A stretch of 37,926 nt of DNA from Nonomuraea longispora (GTDB taxonomy: Bacteria; Actinomycetota; Actinomycetes; Streptosporangiales; Streptosporangiaceae): the NCBI RefSeq assembly GCF_004348345.1, contig NZ_SMJZ01000073.1, forward strand, positions 1-37,926, in the 5' to 3' direction. The notes beneath the pieces are model-generated. The model was not told where the DNA came from. It worked only from the letters and a program-made list of their open reading frames with translations, and did not search any database. Numbering within the stretch: the stretch's first letter is position 1; each line of letters begins with the position of its first letter. This document shows positions 17,708-26,016 of this stretch, in pieces. Both the position numbers and the translations under genes were made by a program.

Positions 17708-18810
17708 TGGATTTCGATCTGGACGAGACCCAGCAGGACCTGAACAAGCTGGCGGCCGAGGTCCTGGCCGGGGAAGGGAACGAGGACCGGCTCCGGCAGG
17801 CCGGTCTGATGAGCGTGTGCGTCCCCGAGGAGGCGGGCGGGGCCGGGCTCGGGCCGGTGGAGATGGCCGTGGTGCTGCGCGAGGTGGGGGCGCGGGCGGC
17901 GCCGGTCCCCGCGCTGGCCACGTTGGTGAGCACGCTGGCCCTGGCCCGCCACGGCACCCCTGACCAGCAGCGTCGCGTCACCCGTGCCACCGTCGCCCTC
18001 CGCGAGCCCGGCCGGGCCCTGGCCGAACCGCCCACGACGGCCGCCCGCCGTATCGGCGGCCCGGACGGCTCCGCGAGTCGCGGGGCGGTTCCGTCCGATG
18101 CGCCCGGCGACGCGGGCGGAACGCCGGTTCCCGCCGGTGCGTCCGACGGCGGATGGGCGCTGACGGGGCGGAAGGTGTCGGTGCCCCATCTCGGCGGCTC
18201 GGCGCTCGTCGCAGCCGACGCGGGGTTGTTCCTGGTCGAAGGGATACCGGATGGGTCGGGCGGCCCCGGTGGGCCGGTGCGCGGGGTGCGGGCGGCTCCC
18301 GAGTTCGCCTCCACCGGCGAGCCCGCGGCCACTCTCGTGTTCGACGACGCCCCGGCCGAGCGGGTCGGCGGGCCCGAGGCGGTGGACGGAACCAGGAGGC
18401 TGTTCATGGCCGCCGTCGCCGCCCAGGCCTCCGGCGTCCTCGCGGGAGCGCTGGAGCTGACCACGTCGTACATCAGGACACGTCGGCAGTTCGGCCGGGC
18501 GCTGGCCGAGTTCCAGGCGGTGACCATGCAGATCGCCGACGTCTACATCGCGGGACGGGCGCTCGACGTGGCCATGTGGTCGGCGGCGTGGCGGCTGGGG
18601 GAAGGGCTGCCGGCCGACCAGGACCTGGCGCTGGCCGCGTACCACGCCGGAGAGGCCGTCAAGGCGCTCCACACCTGCCAGCACCTGCACGGCGGGCTTG
18701 GGCTGGACGTGACCTACCCGCTGCACCGCCACTTCGCGCAGGCCAAGCACCTGTCCCACCTGCTCGGCGGTGCCGGAGCCCAGCTCGACCTGATGGGAGC
18801 GCTCGTCTGA
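17707..18810 (+). CDS. fadE28: Acyl-CoA dehydrogenase, FadE28/ChsE1-like alpha subunit
   Basis: This 367-residue acyl-CoA dehydrogenase-fold subunit is slightly longer than mycobacterial FadE28. The FAD-binding C-terminal part is present (RRQFGRALAEFQAVTMQIAD, CQHLHGGLGLDVTYPLHR). In mycobacteria FadE28 pairs with FadE29 as an alpha2beta2 enzyme that dehydrogenates the three-carbon side chain of 3-oxo-pregnene carboxyl-CoA. Residues about 110-148 are a Gly/Ala/Pro-rich stretch (GGPDGSASRGAVPSDAPGD and following) that I would not expect in the middle domain. This is probably a lineage-specific loop. It overlaps both neighbours by single bases (TGATG), fitting stoichiometric co-translation. Confidence 0.92.
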   Translation: MDFDLDETQQDLNKLAAEVLAGEGNEDRLRQAGLMSVCVPEEAGGAGLGPVEMAVVLREVGARAAPVPALATLVSTLALARHGTPDQQRRVTRATVALREPGRALAEPPTTAARRIGGPDGSASRGAVPSDAPGDAGGTPVPAGASDGGWALTGRKVSVPHLGGSALVAADAGLFLVEGIPDGSGGPGGPVRGVRAAPEFASTGEPAATLVFDDAPAERVGGPEAVDGTRRLFMAAVAAQASGVLAGALELTTSYIRTRRQFGRALAEFQAVTMQIADVYIAGRALDVAMWSAAWRLGEGLPADQDLALAAYHAGEAVKALHTCQHLHGGLGLDVTYPLHRHFAQAKHLSHLLGGAGAQLDLMGALV

Positions 18811-19964
18811 TGCTGATCGACCTCACTCCTGACCAGCGCGCGCTCCGGGACGAGCTGCGCGAGTACTTCCATGGTTGCCTGACCGCCGAGGACCGCAGGA
18901 AGATCGCCGAGGACCCGTTCGGCGAGACGTACATGGAGCACTGCCGCCGCCTCGGCCGCGACGGCAGGCTCGGCCTCGGGTGGCCCAAGGAATACGGCGG
19001 TGGCGGCTACGGCCCCCTGGAGCAGCAGATCTTCGCCAACGAGATCGCCCGCGCCGGCGTGCCGTACCCGATCATCACGGTGCAGACCGTCGGGCCCACG
19101 CTCATGCAGTACGGGACTCCGGAGCAGAAGGACTTCTTCCTGCCGCGCATCCTCGCCGGCGAGTGCCACTTCGCCATCGGCTACAGCGAGCCGGAAGCGG
19201 GCACCGACCTGGCCTCCCTGCGGACCACGGCGGTGCTCGACGGCGACCACTACGTCGTCAACGGGCAGAAGATCTTCACCAGCGGCGCGCACTACGCGCA
19301 GTACATCTGGCTCGCGGCCCGTACGAACCTCGAGGCCAAGAAGCACAAGGGCATCACCATGATGATCGTCTCCACGGACGACCCCGGCTACTCGTGGACC
19401 CCGATCGTGACCATGGACGGCCGCCACCACACCAACGCCACGTACTACTCCGACGTGCGCGTCCCCGTGAACATGGTGGTAGGCGAGGTGGACCGCGGCT
19501 GGGACCTGATCGTCAACCAGCTCAACCACGAACGCGTCACCCTGGGCCCCGCGGGAAACCTCGGTCAGACCTACGACCGTTTCCTCGCCTGGGCGCGCCG
19601 TACGGGCCTGGCGGGCCATCCTGACGTACGGCGCGCGCTGGCCGCGGTGTGGGCCGCCTTCCGCACCAACGAGCTGCTCAACTGGCAGGTCGCCGCCAAC
19701 ATGGACCTCGGCTGGCTGGGAGCGCCCGACGCGTCCGCCACCAAGATCTACGGCTCGGAGCGCATGCAGGAAGCGGGCAGGATCGTCGGCGACACCCTGG
19801 CGAGGCACGGCGACCCGTCCGACCCCGAGACGGCCGAGCTGCTCGAACGCGTGGACCTCGGGGTCAAGGGCGCGGTGGTGCTGACGTTCGGCGGCGGGGT
19901 GAACGAGGTGCAGCGGGAACTGATCGCGATGCTCGGCCTGAACCTGCCGAGGCCCCCGCGATGA
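18810..19964 (+). CDS. fadE29: Acyl-CoA dehydrogenase, FadE29/ChsE2-like beta subunit
   Basis: This is a 384-residue acyl-CoA dehydrogenase with the normal core: GWPKEYGGGG, SEPEAGTDLASL (substrate/FAD loop), NGQKIFTSGAHYA and DVRVPVNMVVGEVDRGW. The length matches mycobacterial FadE29. Partnering with the preceding FadE28-like subunit is inferred from order and overlap; in the known enzyme the two chains share the FAD site. The ATG overlaps the previous stop (TGATG) and its own stop overlaps the next start (ATGA). The predicted reaction is alpha-beta dehydrogenation of the last steroid side-chain CoA ester. Confidence 0.95.
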   Translation: MLIDLTPDQRALRDELREYFHGCLTAEDRRKIAEDPFGETYMEHCRRLGRDGRLGLGWPKEYGGGGYGPLEQQIFANEIARAGVPYPIITVQTVGPTLMQYGTPEQKDFFLPRILAGECHFAIGYSEPEAGTDLASLRTTAVLDGDHYVVNGQKIFTSGAHYAQYIWLAARTNLEAKKHKGITMMIVSTDDPGYSWTPIVTMDGRHHTNATYYSDVRVPVNMVVGEVDRGWDLIVNQLNHERVTLGPAGNLGQTYDRFLAWARRTGLAGHPDVRRALAAVWAAFRTNELLNWQVAANMDLGWLGAPDASATKIYGSERMQEAGRIVGDTLARHGDPSDPETAELLERVDLGVKGAVVLTFGGGVNEVQRELIAMLGLNLPRPPR

Positions 19965-20854
19965 CCGAGGCGGAGCTGCGGGAGCTGGCGGGCAAGCAGG
20001 CGGCGCTGGGGGAGGTGCGCGGCGCGCCGGGCCCCGACCCGGTGAACGCGCCCATGATCAGGCACTGGCTGGCCGCCATGGGCGACACCAACCCGGCCTA
20101 CCTGGACAAGGGCCTGGCCCCACCCGCGATGGCGCAGGTGTGGACCATGCAGGCTCCCCGCCAGGGCCGCTCGCCGGTGGACGACCCGATGGCCGCGCTC
20201 GACGGCGCCGGCTACACGGGCGTGGTGGCGACCAACTGCGAGCAGACCTACCACCGCTACGCGCGCGTGGGTGAGCGGCTGACGCCCGCCACCCGGTTCA
20301 CCGACCTGGCGGGCCCCAAACAGACCGCGCTCGGCGTGGGCTACTTCGCCACCTGGAACGTCACCTGGTACGGCGACGGCGACGAGCCGGTGGCCGAGAT
20401 GCTCTTCCGCGTGCTCAAGTTCCGGCCCAGGCAAGGCGCGGGCGAGGAGCGGCCGCCGTACCCGTTGCAGCCGGCGGTCAACCAGGACACGGCGTTCTTC
20501 TGGGAGGGCGCGAAGAGCGGCGAGCTGCGCATCCAGACCTGCGCCGACTGCGGGCGGTTACGCCACCCGCCGGGCCCTCTGTGCACTCGCTGCCGCTCGT
20601 CCCACCTGACCTACACGGTCGCGAGCGGCCACGGAACCCTCTACAGCTACGTCGTCCACCACCATCCGCCGGTGCCCGGCCGGGAGACGCCGTTCGTGGT
20701 GGGCGTGGTGGAGCTGCCGGAGGGCGTACGGGTCGTGGGCAACGTCGTGGGCTGCCCGCCCGGGGAGGTGGAGATCGGGATGGCGCTGCGCGTGGCGTAC
20801 CGGCCGATGGACGACCGGCTCGTCCTCCCCATGTGGATCCCGGAGGAGCCGTGA
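19961..20854 (+). CDS. chsH2: ChsH2-like MaoC/DUF35 protein
   Basis: This 297-residue two-domain protein has an N-terminal MaoC-like hotdog half (about residues 1-155: VNAPMIRHWLAAMGDTNPAY, YFATWNVTWY). The C-terminal DUF35/OB-fold domain carries a zinc ribbon, CADCG and CTRCRS, near residues 190-210. In M. tuberculosis ChsH2, the hotdog part forms the enoyl-CoA hydratase with ChsH1, and the DUF35 part forms the retro-aldolase with Ltp2. The neighbours here are exactly those two partners. The hotdog half seems to lack the usual catalytic His/Asp loop, as expected for the structural subunit. Confidence 0.94.
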   Translation: MTEAELRELAGKQAALGEVRGAPGPDPVNAPMIRHWLAAMGDTNPAYLDKGLAPPAMAQVWTMQAPRQGRSPVDDPMAALDGAGYTGVVATNCEQTYHRYARVGERLTPATRFTDLAGPKQTALGVGYFATWNVTWYGDGDEPVAEMLFRVLKFRPRQGAGEERPPYPLQPAVNQDTAFFWEGAKSGELRIQTCADCGRLRHPPGPLCTRCRSSHLTYTVASGHGTLYSYVVHHHPPVPGRETPFVVGVVELPEGVRVVGNVVGCPPGEVEIGMALRVAYRPMDDRLVLPMWIPEEP

Positions 20855-21267
20855 TGCGAACGCTGACCGCGGACGAGGTCGAGGCCGGAGCCGAGCTGCC
20901 CGAGTTGTCCGTCGAGCTCACGCCGACCGTGGTCGTCTCGGCCGCCCTGGCCACCATGGACCTCACCCCGGTGCACCACGACACGGAACGGGCCCGCGCC
21001 CAGGGCTCGAAGGACATCTTCCTCAACATCCTGACCACGATGGGCCTGGTCCAGCGGTACGTCACCGACTGGGCGGGCCCGGAGGCCGTCATCAAGGGCA
21101 TCGACGTCAGGCTCGGCGTCCCGGCGTACGCGGGCGACCGCCTGACCTTCACCGGGACGGTCGTGTCGCGCGAGGGCGGGCGCGTCACGGTCGAGGTGCG
21201 CGGCAAGGTGAGCCTGGGCTCCCACGCCGGCGGCACCGTCACCCTGACCCTTCCCCCAGCCGGATGA
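20854..21267 (+). CDS. chsH1: ChsH1-like MaoC enoyl-CoA hydratase subunit
   Basis: This 137-residue single hotdog protein carries the hydratase-2-like motif DLTPVHHDTERARAQG near residue 36, which supplies the catalytic acid/base pair. It also has the helix SKDIFLNILTTMGLVQRY typical of ChsH1. With ChsH2 it is expected to hydrate the side-chain double bond formed by the FadE28/29 pair. The ATG overlaps the chsH2 stop (TGATG), and the gene end overlaps the possible upstream start of ltp2. Confidence 0.94.
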   Translation: MRTLTADEVEAGAELPELSVELTPTVVVSAALATMDLTPVHHDTERARAQGSKDIFLNILTTMGLVQRYVTDWAGPEAVIKGIDVRLGVPAYAGDRLTFTGTVVSREGGRVTVEVRGKVSLGSHAGGTVTLTLPPAG

Positions 21268-21281
21268 ACCAGAAGGAGAGG

Positions 21282-22460
21282 GTGTTGTCGCGAACGAGCG
21301 CCGCCATCGCGGGCATCGGCGCCACCGAGTTCAGCAAGCGGTCGGGACGGTCGGAGCTGCGGCTCGCCGCCGAGGCCGTGCTGTCGGCGCTGGACGACGC
21401 CGGGTTGTCACCCGGTGACGTGGACGGCCTGGTGACCTTCACCCAGGACGCGAACCAGGAGATCGCCGTGGCCAGGGAGACGGGCATCGGCGAGCTGACG
21501 TACTTCTCCCGCGTCGACTACGGAGGCGGTGCGGCCTGCGGGACGGTGGCGCACGCCGCCATGGCCGTGGCGACGGGCATGGCGCGTACGGTGGTGTGCT
21601 ACCGCGCCTTCAACGAACGTTCGGGACGTCGCTTCGGCCAGCCGAACGCCCGCACAGGAGGCGACCCCACCTCGCAGGGGCTGGAGATGAGCTGGCACGT
21701 GCCGTTCGGGCTGATGACGCCGGCGGCCTGGGTGGCCATGTTCGCGCAGCGCTATCTGCACGTCCACGGAGCGAGCTCCGAGGACTTCGGCCGGGTGGCG
21801 GTGGCCATGCGCAGGCACGCGGCCACCAACCCGGCCGCCTGGTTCCACCAGCGGCCCATCACGCTGGAGGAGCACCAGGCGTCCAGGTGGATCGTGGAGC
21901 CGCTGCACCTCCTCGACTGCTGCCAGGAGAGCGACGGCGCGGTGGCGCTCGTCGTGACCGGCGCCGAACACGCCCGCGACCTGCGCCGCTCGCCGGCGTA
22001 CATCACGGCGGCGGCCCAGGGGGCGGGCGCGGACCAGATGATGATGACGAGCTACTACCGGGACGACATGACCGGGCTTCCCGAAATGTCGGTCGTCGCC
22101 CGGCAACTCTGGGAACAGTCCGGCCTGACTCCCCGCGACATCACCACCGCCATCCTGTACGACCACTTCACCCCGTTCGTGCTCACCCAGCTGGAGGAGC
22201 TCGGCTTCTGCGGTCGCGGCGAGGCGCCGGAGTTCGTCAAGGACGGGGGCATCGGGCTGGACGGGCGCCTGCCGGTCAACCCGCACGGCGGGCAACTCGG
22301 GGAGGCCTACATCCACGGCATGAACGGCATCGCGGAGGCGGTGCGCCAGATCCGGGGCACCGCCGCCAACCAGCTGGCCGGCGTCACCAACGTCCTGGTC
22401 ACGGCCGGGACGGGGGTGCCCACCAGCGGTCTCATCCTGTCCGCGGCGGTCAGCCGTTGA
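21282..22460 (+). CDS. ltp2: Ltp2-like thiolase-fold retro-aldolase
   Basis: This is a thiolase-superfamily lipid-transfer protein of 392 residues from GTG 21282. Family blocks: AGIGATEFSKRSGRSELRL, YGGGAACGTVAHAAMAV, YRAFNERSGRRFGQ, EPLHLLDCCQESDGA, LYDHFTPFVLTQLEELGF and NPHGGQLGEAYIHGMNG. They match mycobacterial Ltp2, which with the ChsH2 DUF35 domain cleaves the 17-hydroxy side chain to androstenedione-type product and propionyl-CoA. The thiolase Cys is not used for thiolysis. GTG 21282 is favoured because the known homologue starts at this place and AAGGAG lies just upstream; ATG 21264 (ATGA overlap with chsH1) and TTG 21285 are alternatives. The 3' end overlaps the convergent sigma-like gene by 11 bp. 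Confidence 0.95.
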   Translation: MLSRTSAAIAGIGATEFSKRSGRSELRLAAEAVLSALDDAGLSPGDVDGLVTFTQDANQEIAVARETGIGELTYFSRVDYGGGAACGTVAHAAMAVATGMARTVVCYRAFNERSGRRFGQPNARTGGDPTSQGLEMSWHVPFGLMTPAAWVAMFAQRYLHVHGASSEDFGRVAVAMRRHAATNPAAWFHQRPITLEEHQASRWIVEPLHLLDCCQESDGAVALVVTGAEHARDLRRSPAYITAAAQGAGADQMMMTSYYRDDMTGLPEMSVVARQLWEQSGLTPRDITTAILYDHFTPFVLTQLEELGFCGRGEAPEFVKDGGIGLDGRLPVNPHGGQLGEAYIHGMNGIAEAVRQIRGTAANQLAGVTNVLVTAGTGVPTSGLILSAAVSR

Positions 22461-24015
22461 AGATCGGCACGGAGAAGAAGACGATCATCGCGATCGCCAC
22501 GCACATCAGGAACCCGACCAGCTCCCAGACCCAGTCGTAGTGGCGCTCCCGGCGGCGCCGCACCTTCCGCGGCCCGACGGGCGCCGGACGTCGCTTCGGC
22601 GCGGGCCTGGCCCGCACCGGGCGCGGCGCCAGCATCCCACCATCCTTCCGTGCGGAAGTGCCGCGAGCGGACGCCTCTGACGGCTCCCCGGAGCGCGGCC
22701 CGAGCATTGACGACTTCCGAGCGGGCTGCTCAAGCCCTCCGGAGGGCTGGTGGGCGGGATTCCTGCGGGTGGGGTGCCCCAGAGTGGGCGGCTCGCTCTG
22801 GTGAACCGCACTCTCGGGAGCCTCGTCGAGCGGAGCCTGCTGCTGGTCGGGCAGCCGGTAGACCGGCTCGGACGGCGCGGCGGACCGGGAGGGCGCGGCG
22901 GCCGGTCCGGCGGTGGCGTTTCCGCCGCTCCTGGCGCGCGGCCGGAACAGCGGCGCCGCCTCGCGGGCTTCGTCCTCCCCGCGCGACGGCGGCGGCGCTG
23001 GGCGGGCCGGCCCCTTGTGGACGAGGACGTCCCCCGTCATGTAGGGGTCGGGCGCGTCCTTGGGCAGGATCACGTCGCCCGTCGCGAACGGCCCAGGACC
23101 GTCGGGCTCGGGAGCGGCCATGAAGAACGGCCGCTCCCCCGGCGGTGAGGCCGACGCCCAGGGGCCGCCGAGCGGGTCCCTGAGCGGCCGGATGGAGCCG
23201 AGCGGGTCGCGCAGCCGATGGTGGTCGTCCGTGGCCTCGCGGTATTTCGGCATCGGGGTGGTGGTCGCGTCGTGCTCCGGCACCTGCGACGTCGAAGGCG
23301 GCGTCAGCAGCTCGGCGGGGAAGATCACCGTGCTGGTGGCGGGGTCGCCCTCGGCCGGCGGCTGCGGCCACATCGGCGGGCTGGGCCAGCGCGGCTTCAC
23401 GAACAGCGGGCCTGGAGCCGCGGAGCGGGAGCCGGCGAAGTGGATGCGCAGCGCGCCGGGCGGCTGCGGCCACGGCAGCCGGCCGAGCACGTCGTTCAGC
23501 GGCGCCACGTGCAGCGCGCTGTAGACTTCGGCCACCGGCTTGGGCACGCGAATCCCGGTCGCGGCGAGGGCCGAGCCGAGCGACTCCCTGAACCGGTTGG
23601 CGGCCGCCACCGTCAGTTCCTCGGCGGTGTCGGGCGCGATGTCCAGCACCCACGCGAGCTCGGCCTTGCTCAGCCCGCAAACCGCGCACAACACCAGCAC
23701 CTCGCGCTGGTGGGGCCGCAGGTCGCGCAGGACGCGCTCGACGAGCGCGGTGGCCGGGTCGATGAGCGGGTCGACGGCGGGCGGGGAGTAGACGATGTCG
23801 CGCCGGTGGATCTCACGGCGGGCGAACGCGTAAAGGGCGGCGCGGGGAGGCTGGGCGACCGGGACGCCGGTGAGCACGGCCACCAGGACATCGGACGCTG
23901 AGCCGACGTCGCCGAGCTGGTCGGCGCAGTATGCGAACAGCCCTGCGGCATGACGGTCGTAGAGCTCCGCGATCTGTTCGGCGCGCGGGCGCTGATCGGT
24001 GAGCGGCTGGGACAC
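22450..24015 (-). CDS. Sigma-70-like protein with long disordered linker and C-terminal membrane anchor
   Basis: This is a 521-residue protein. Residues about 10-160 look like a divergent ECF sigma factor: region-2-like IAELYDRHAAGLFAYC to YAFARREIHRRD, then region-4-like LRPHQREVLVLCAVCGLSKAELAWVLDIAPDT. Residues about 170-480 are Pro/Ala/Arg-rich and probably disordered, with repeats ATGDVILPKDAPDP/MTGDVLVHKG and DPLGSIRP/RDPLGG. The final 28 residues form one membrane helix after a basic block (RKVRRRRERH), so the sigma domain faces the cytoplasm. This recalls membrane-fused ECF groups but I cannot assign one. The GTG start has AGAGG about 9 nt upstream. It is divergent from the osmoprotectant operon. 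Confidence 0.85.
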   Translation of the reverse strand: MSQPLTDQRPRAEQIAELYDRHAAGLFAYCADQLGDVGSASDVLVAVLTGVPVAQPPRAALYAFARREIHRRDIVYSPPAVDPLIDPATALVERVLRDLRPHQREVLVLCAVCGLSKAELAWVLDIAPDTAEELTVAAANRFRESLGSALAATGIRVPKPVAEVYSALHVAPLNDVLGRLPWPQPPGALRIHFAGSRSAAPGPLFVKPRWPSPPMWPQPPAEGDPATSTVIFPAELLTPPSTSQVPEHDATTTPMPKYREATDDHHRLRDPLGSIRPLRDPLGGPWASASPPGERPFFMAAPEPDGPGPFATGDVILPKDAPDPYMTGDVLVHKGPARPAPPPSRGEDEAREAAPLFRPRARSGGNATAGPAAAPSRSAAPSEPVYRLPDQQQAPLDEAPESAVHQSEPPTLGHPTRRNPAHQPSGGLEQPARKSSMLGPRSGEPSEASARGTSARKDGGMLAPRPVRARPAPKRRPAPVGPRKVRRRRERHYDWVWELVGFLMCVAIAMIVFFSVPIFNG

Positions 24016-24281
24016 GGGCCGATCCTCTTGCTGAGTGCCGACGCTGAGGGTGAGGGTGCGCGTCAGGAGATTGTTGTGGTAATCATGCCAATCCCGATGG
24101 TCCGGCGCACTACCAGATGCAGATTTGGTGTAAATATCCCTGGTCAGTGAAACGCTTAAGCCCGCCCCGATGAGGACAGAGCGGCACGGATCGCCGTAGT
24201 CTGTGGATCCAAGAGATCATGCGGCGGTCGTGGCAGGGGGCTGCGACCCCTGCCAGAAGCCCACGGAGCGAAAGTTCGCGC
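24016..24281. other. Divergent leader between sigma-like gene and osmoprotectant operon, with hairpin
   Basis: This 266-base gap is relatively AT-rich at 24060-24160 (TTGTTGTGGTAATCATG, GTGTAAATATCC), so promoters for both directions probably lie here; none is clear enough to mark. A 9-bp perfect hairpin, TGGCAGGGG (24231-24239) with CCCCTGCCA (24247-24255) and a 7-nt loop, sits 27 bp before the ATPase start. It has no U-tract and may be a leader structure. Confidence 0.5.
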
Positions 24282-25343
24282 GTGATCACATTCGACGCTG
24301 TCACCAAACGTTTCCCGGACGGAACGGTTGCCGTGGACGACCTCACCCTGGAGGCCCCCACAGGCGAGATCACCGTACTCGTCGGGCCCTCGGGCTGCGG
24401 CAAGACGACCTCCCTCCGGATGATCAATCGCATGATCGACGCCTCGGAGGGAAAGATCCTCCTCGACGGCGTGCCGGTCCAGAGCATCGCCCCCCCGACG
24501 CTGCGCCGCGGCATCGGGTACGTCATCCAGCAGGCCGGGCTGTTCCCGCACCGGAAGATCGTCGACAACATCGCCACCGTCCCCTACCTCCTCGGCTGGG
24601 ACCGGAAGAGGGCCCGCGGCAGGGCCATGGAGCTGCTCGAACGGGTCGGGCTCGACGCGGCGCTGGCCGGCCGCTACCCGTTCCAGCTGTCGGGCGGGCA
24701 ACAGCAGCGCGTGGGCGTGGCCAGGGCGCTGGCCGCCGACCCGCCCGTGCTCCTCATGGACGAGCCGTTCAGCGCGGTCGACCCCGTGGTGCGTACGACC
24801 CTGCAGGAGGAGCTGCTCAGGCTCCAGAGTGAGCTGAACAAGACCATCGTGTTCGTCACGCACGACATCGACGAGGCCATCAAGCTCGGCGACAAGGTGG
24901 CGGTGCTGCGCGTCGGCGGCAGGCTCGCGCAGCTGGCCGCGCCCAAGACGTTGTTGTCGGAGCCGTCCGACGACTTCGTCCGCGAGTTCCTCGGTCACGA
25001 CAGGGGGATCAGGCGGCTGCAGTTCGTCTCCACGGAGGGGCTGCGGCTGCGTACCGACCTGACGGTCCGGCAGGGCGGCGAGGGCGGCTCGTCGGAGGAG
25101 CCGTGGCTGCTGGTCGTCGACGAGCAGGGCGGGCCGGTCGGATGGATCGCCGGGGCGCGCCCCGGCGAGCTGGAGCCGTTCGGGACGTTCCTGTACGGCC
25201 GCGACTCGATGCGCTCGGCGCTCGACGCGGCGCTGCTGTCGCCGTCGGGCTGCTCGGTGGCCGTGGACGACGAGGGCAAGGTCGTCGGCGTGGCCACGAG
25301 AGAGGCACTCGACGAGGCGCTGGCGGAGGCCGCGGATGGGTGA
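24282..25343 (+). CDS. Osmoprotectant (betaine/choline/carnitine) ABC transporter ATPase, OpuCA type
   Basis: This is a 353-residue ATPase with Walker A GPSGCGKTT near residue 36, signature LSGGQQQRVGVARAL, Walker B VLLMDEPFSAVD and switch His in FVTHDIDEAI. After about residue 240 there is a CBS-like tail (WLLVVDEQGGPVGWI, CSVAVDDEGKVVGVATREAL), which in OpuA/OpuC relatives tunes activity with ionic strength or c-di-AMP. GTG at 24282 fits the usual ITFDAVTKRF start; GGAG lies 13 nt upstream, so the ribosome binding site is weak. ATG at 24219 would add 21 residues and absorb the hairpin into coding sequence. The stop overlaps the permease start by 8 nt. Confidence 0.94.
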   Translation: MITFDAVTKRFPDGTVAVDDLTLEAPTGEITVLVGPSGCGKTTSLRMINRMIDASEGKILLDGVPVQSIAPPTLRRGIGYVIQQAGLFPHRKIVDNIATVPYLLGWDRKRARGRAMELLERVGLDAALAGRYPFQLSGGQQQRVGVARALAADPPVLLMDEPFSAVDPVVRTTLQEELLRLQSELNKTIVFVTHDIDEAIKLGDKVAVLRVGGRLAQLAAPKTLLSEPSDDFVREFLGHDRGIRRLQFVSTEGLRLRTDLTVRQGGEGGSSEEPWLLVVDEQGGPVGWIAGARPGELEPFGTFLYGRDSMRSALDAALLSPSGCSVAVDDEGKVVGVATREALDEALAEAADG

Positions 25344-26016
25344 GGGTCCTCCTTCCCTCTGGGAGTGGATCGGGCGCAACTGGGACACCGGCCGGGCGGG
25401 CAGCATCAAGGACCTGCTCCTCGACCACCTCACCATGTCGCTCGTGCCGATCCTGCTCGCGCTCGTCGTGGCGCTGCCGCTGGGCCTGGCCTGTGTGCGC
25501 TGGCGCTGGCTCTACCAGCCCGCCTCCGGCCTGATGAACGTCGTCTACGCGCTGCCGTCGCTGCCGGTCTTCATGCTGCTGATCTCGGTGACCGGGCTGA
25601 CGCAGACCACGGTGATCATCCCGCTCGCCTTCTACGGCGTGGCGGTCCTCCTGCCCGCCGTGGTCGGCGGGCTGGACTCGGTGCCCGACCACGTGCGCCA
25701 GTCGGCCGTCGCGATGGGCTTCACGCCGCGGCGCCGGCTGCTGGCGGTGGAACTGCCGATCGCGGTGCCGGTGGTGCTGGCCGGCCTGCGGGTGGTCGCG
25801 GTCTCCAGCATCAGCCTGGTCAGCGTGGGCGCGCTGATCGGGCAGGGCGGCCTCGGCGGGCTGTTCACCCGGGCGTACCAGAACCCGTTCATGCCGCCGG
25901 TGATCGTCGGCATCGTACTGATCGTGCTGCTGGCGCTGATCGCGGACGGCCTGCTGGTCCTGGCGCAGCGGCTGCTCACCCCGTGGGTGCGCGCGCGGAA
26001 GGGGGCCACGTCGTGA
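25336..26016 (+). CDS. Osmoprotectant ABC transporter permease 1 (OpuCB/ProW type)
   Basis: This 226-residue inner-membrane permease has about five to six helices. It carries the EAA-type loop DSVPDHVRQSAVAMGFTPRRRL that docks on the ATPase, and the conserved segments LMNVVYALPSLPVFMLL and GALIGQGGLGGLFTRAYQ. It overlaps the ATPase gene by 8 nt and ends in a GTGA overlap with the second permease. The two permeases are expected to form a heterodimer. Confidence 0.93.
   Translation: MGEGPPSLWEWIGRNWDTGRAGSIKDLLLDHLTMSLVPILLALVVALPLGLACVRWRWLYQPASGLMNVVYALPSLPVFMLLISVTGLTQTTVIIPLAFYGVAVLLPAVVGGLDSVPDHVRQSAVAMGFTPRRRLLAVELPIAVPVVLAGLRVVAVSSISLVSVGALIGQGGLGGLFTRAYQNPFMPPVIVGIVLIVLLALIADGLLVLAQRLLTPWVRARKGATS

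Noticed and set aside
24180-24281. Rho-independent terminator or attenuator at the 24231 hairpin
   Set aside because: There is no U-tract and no gene upstream on that strand to terminate, so it is kept only as a leader structure.
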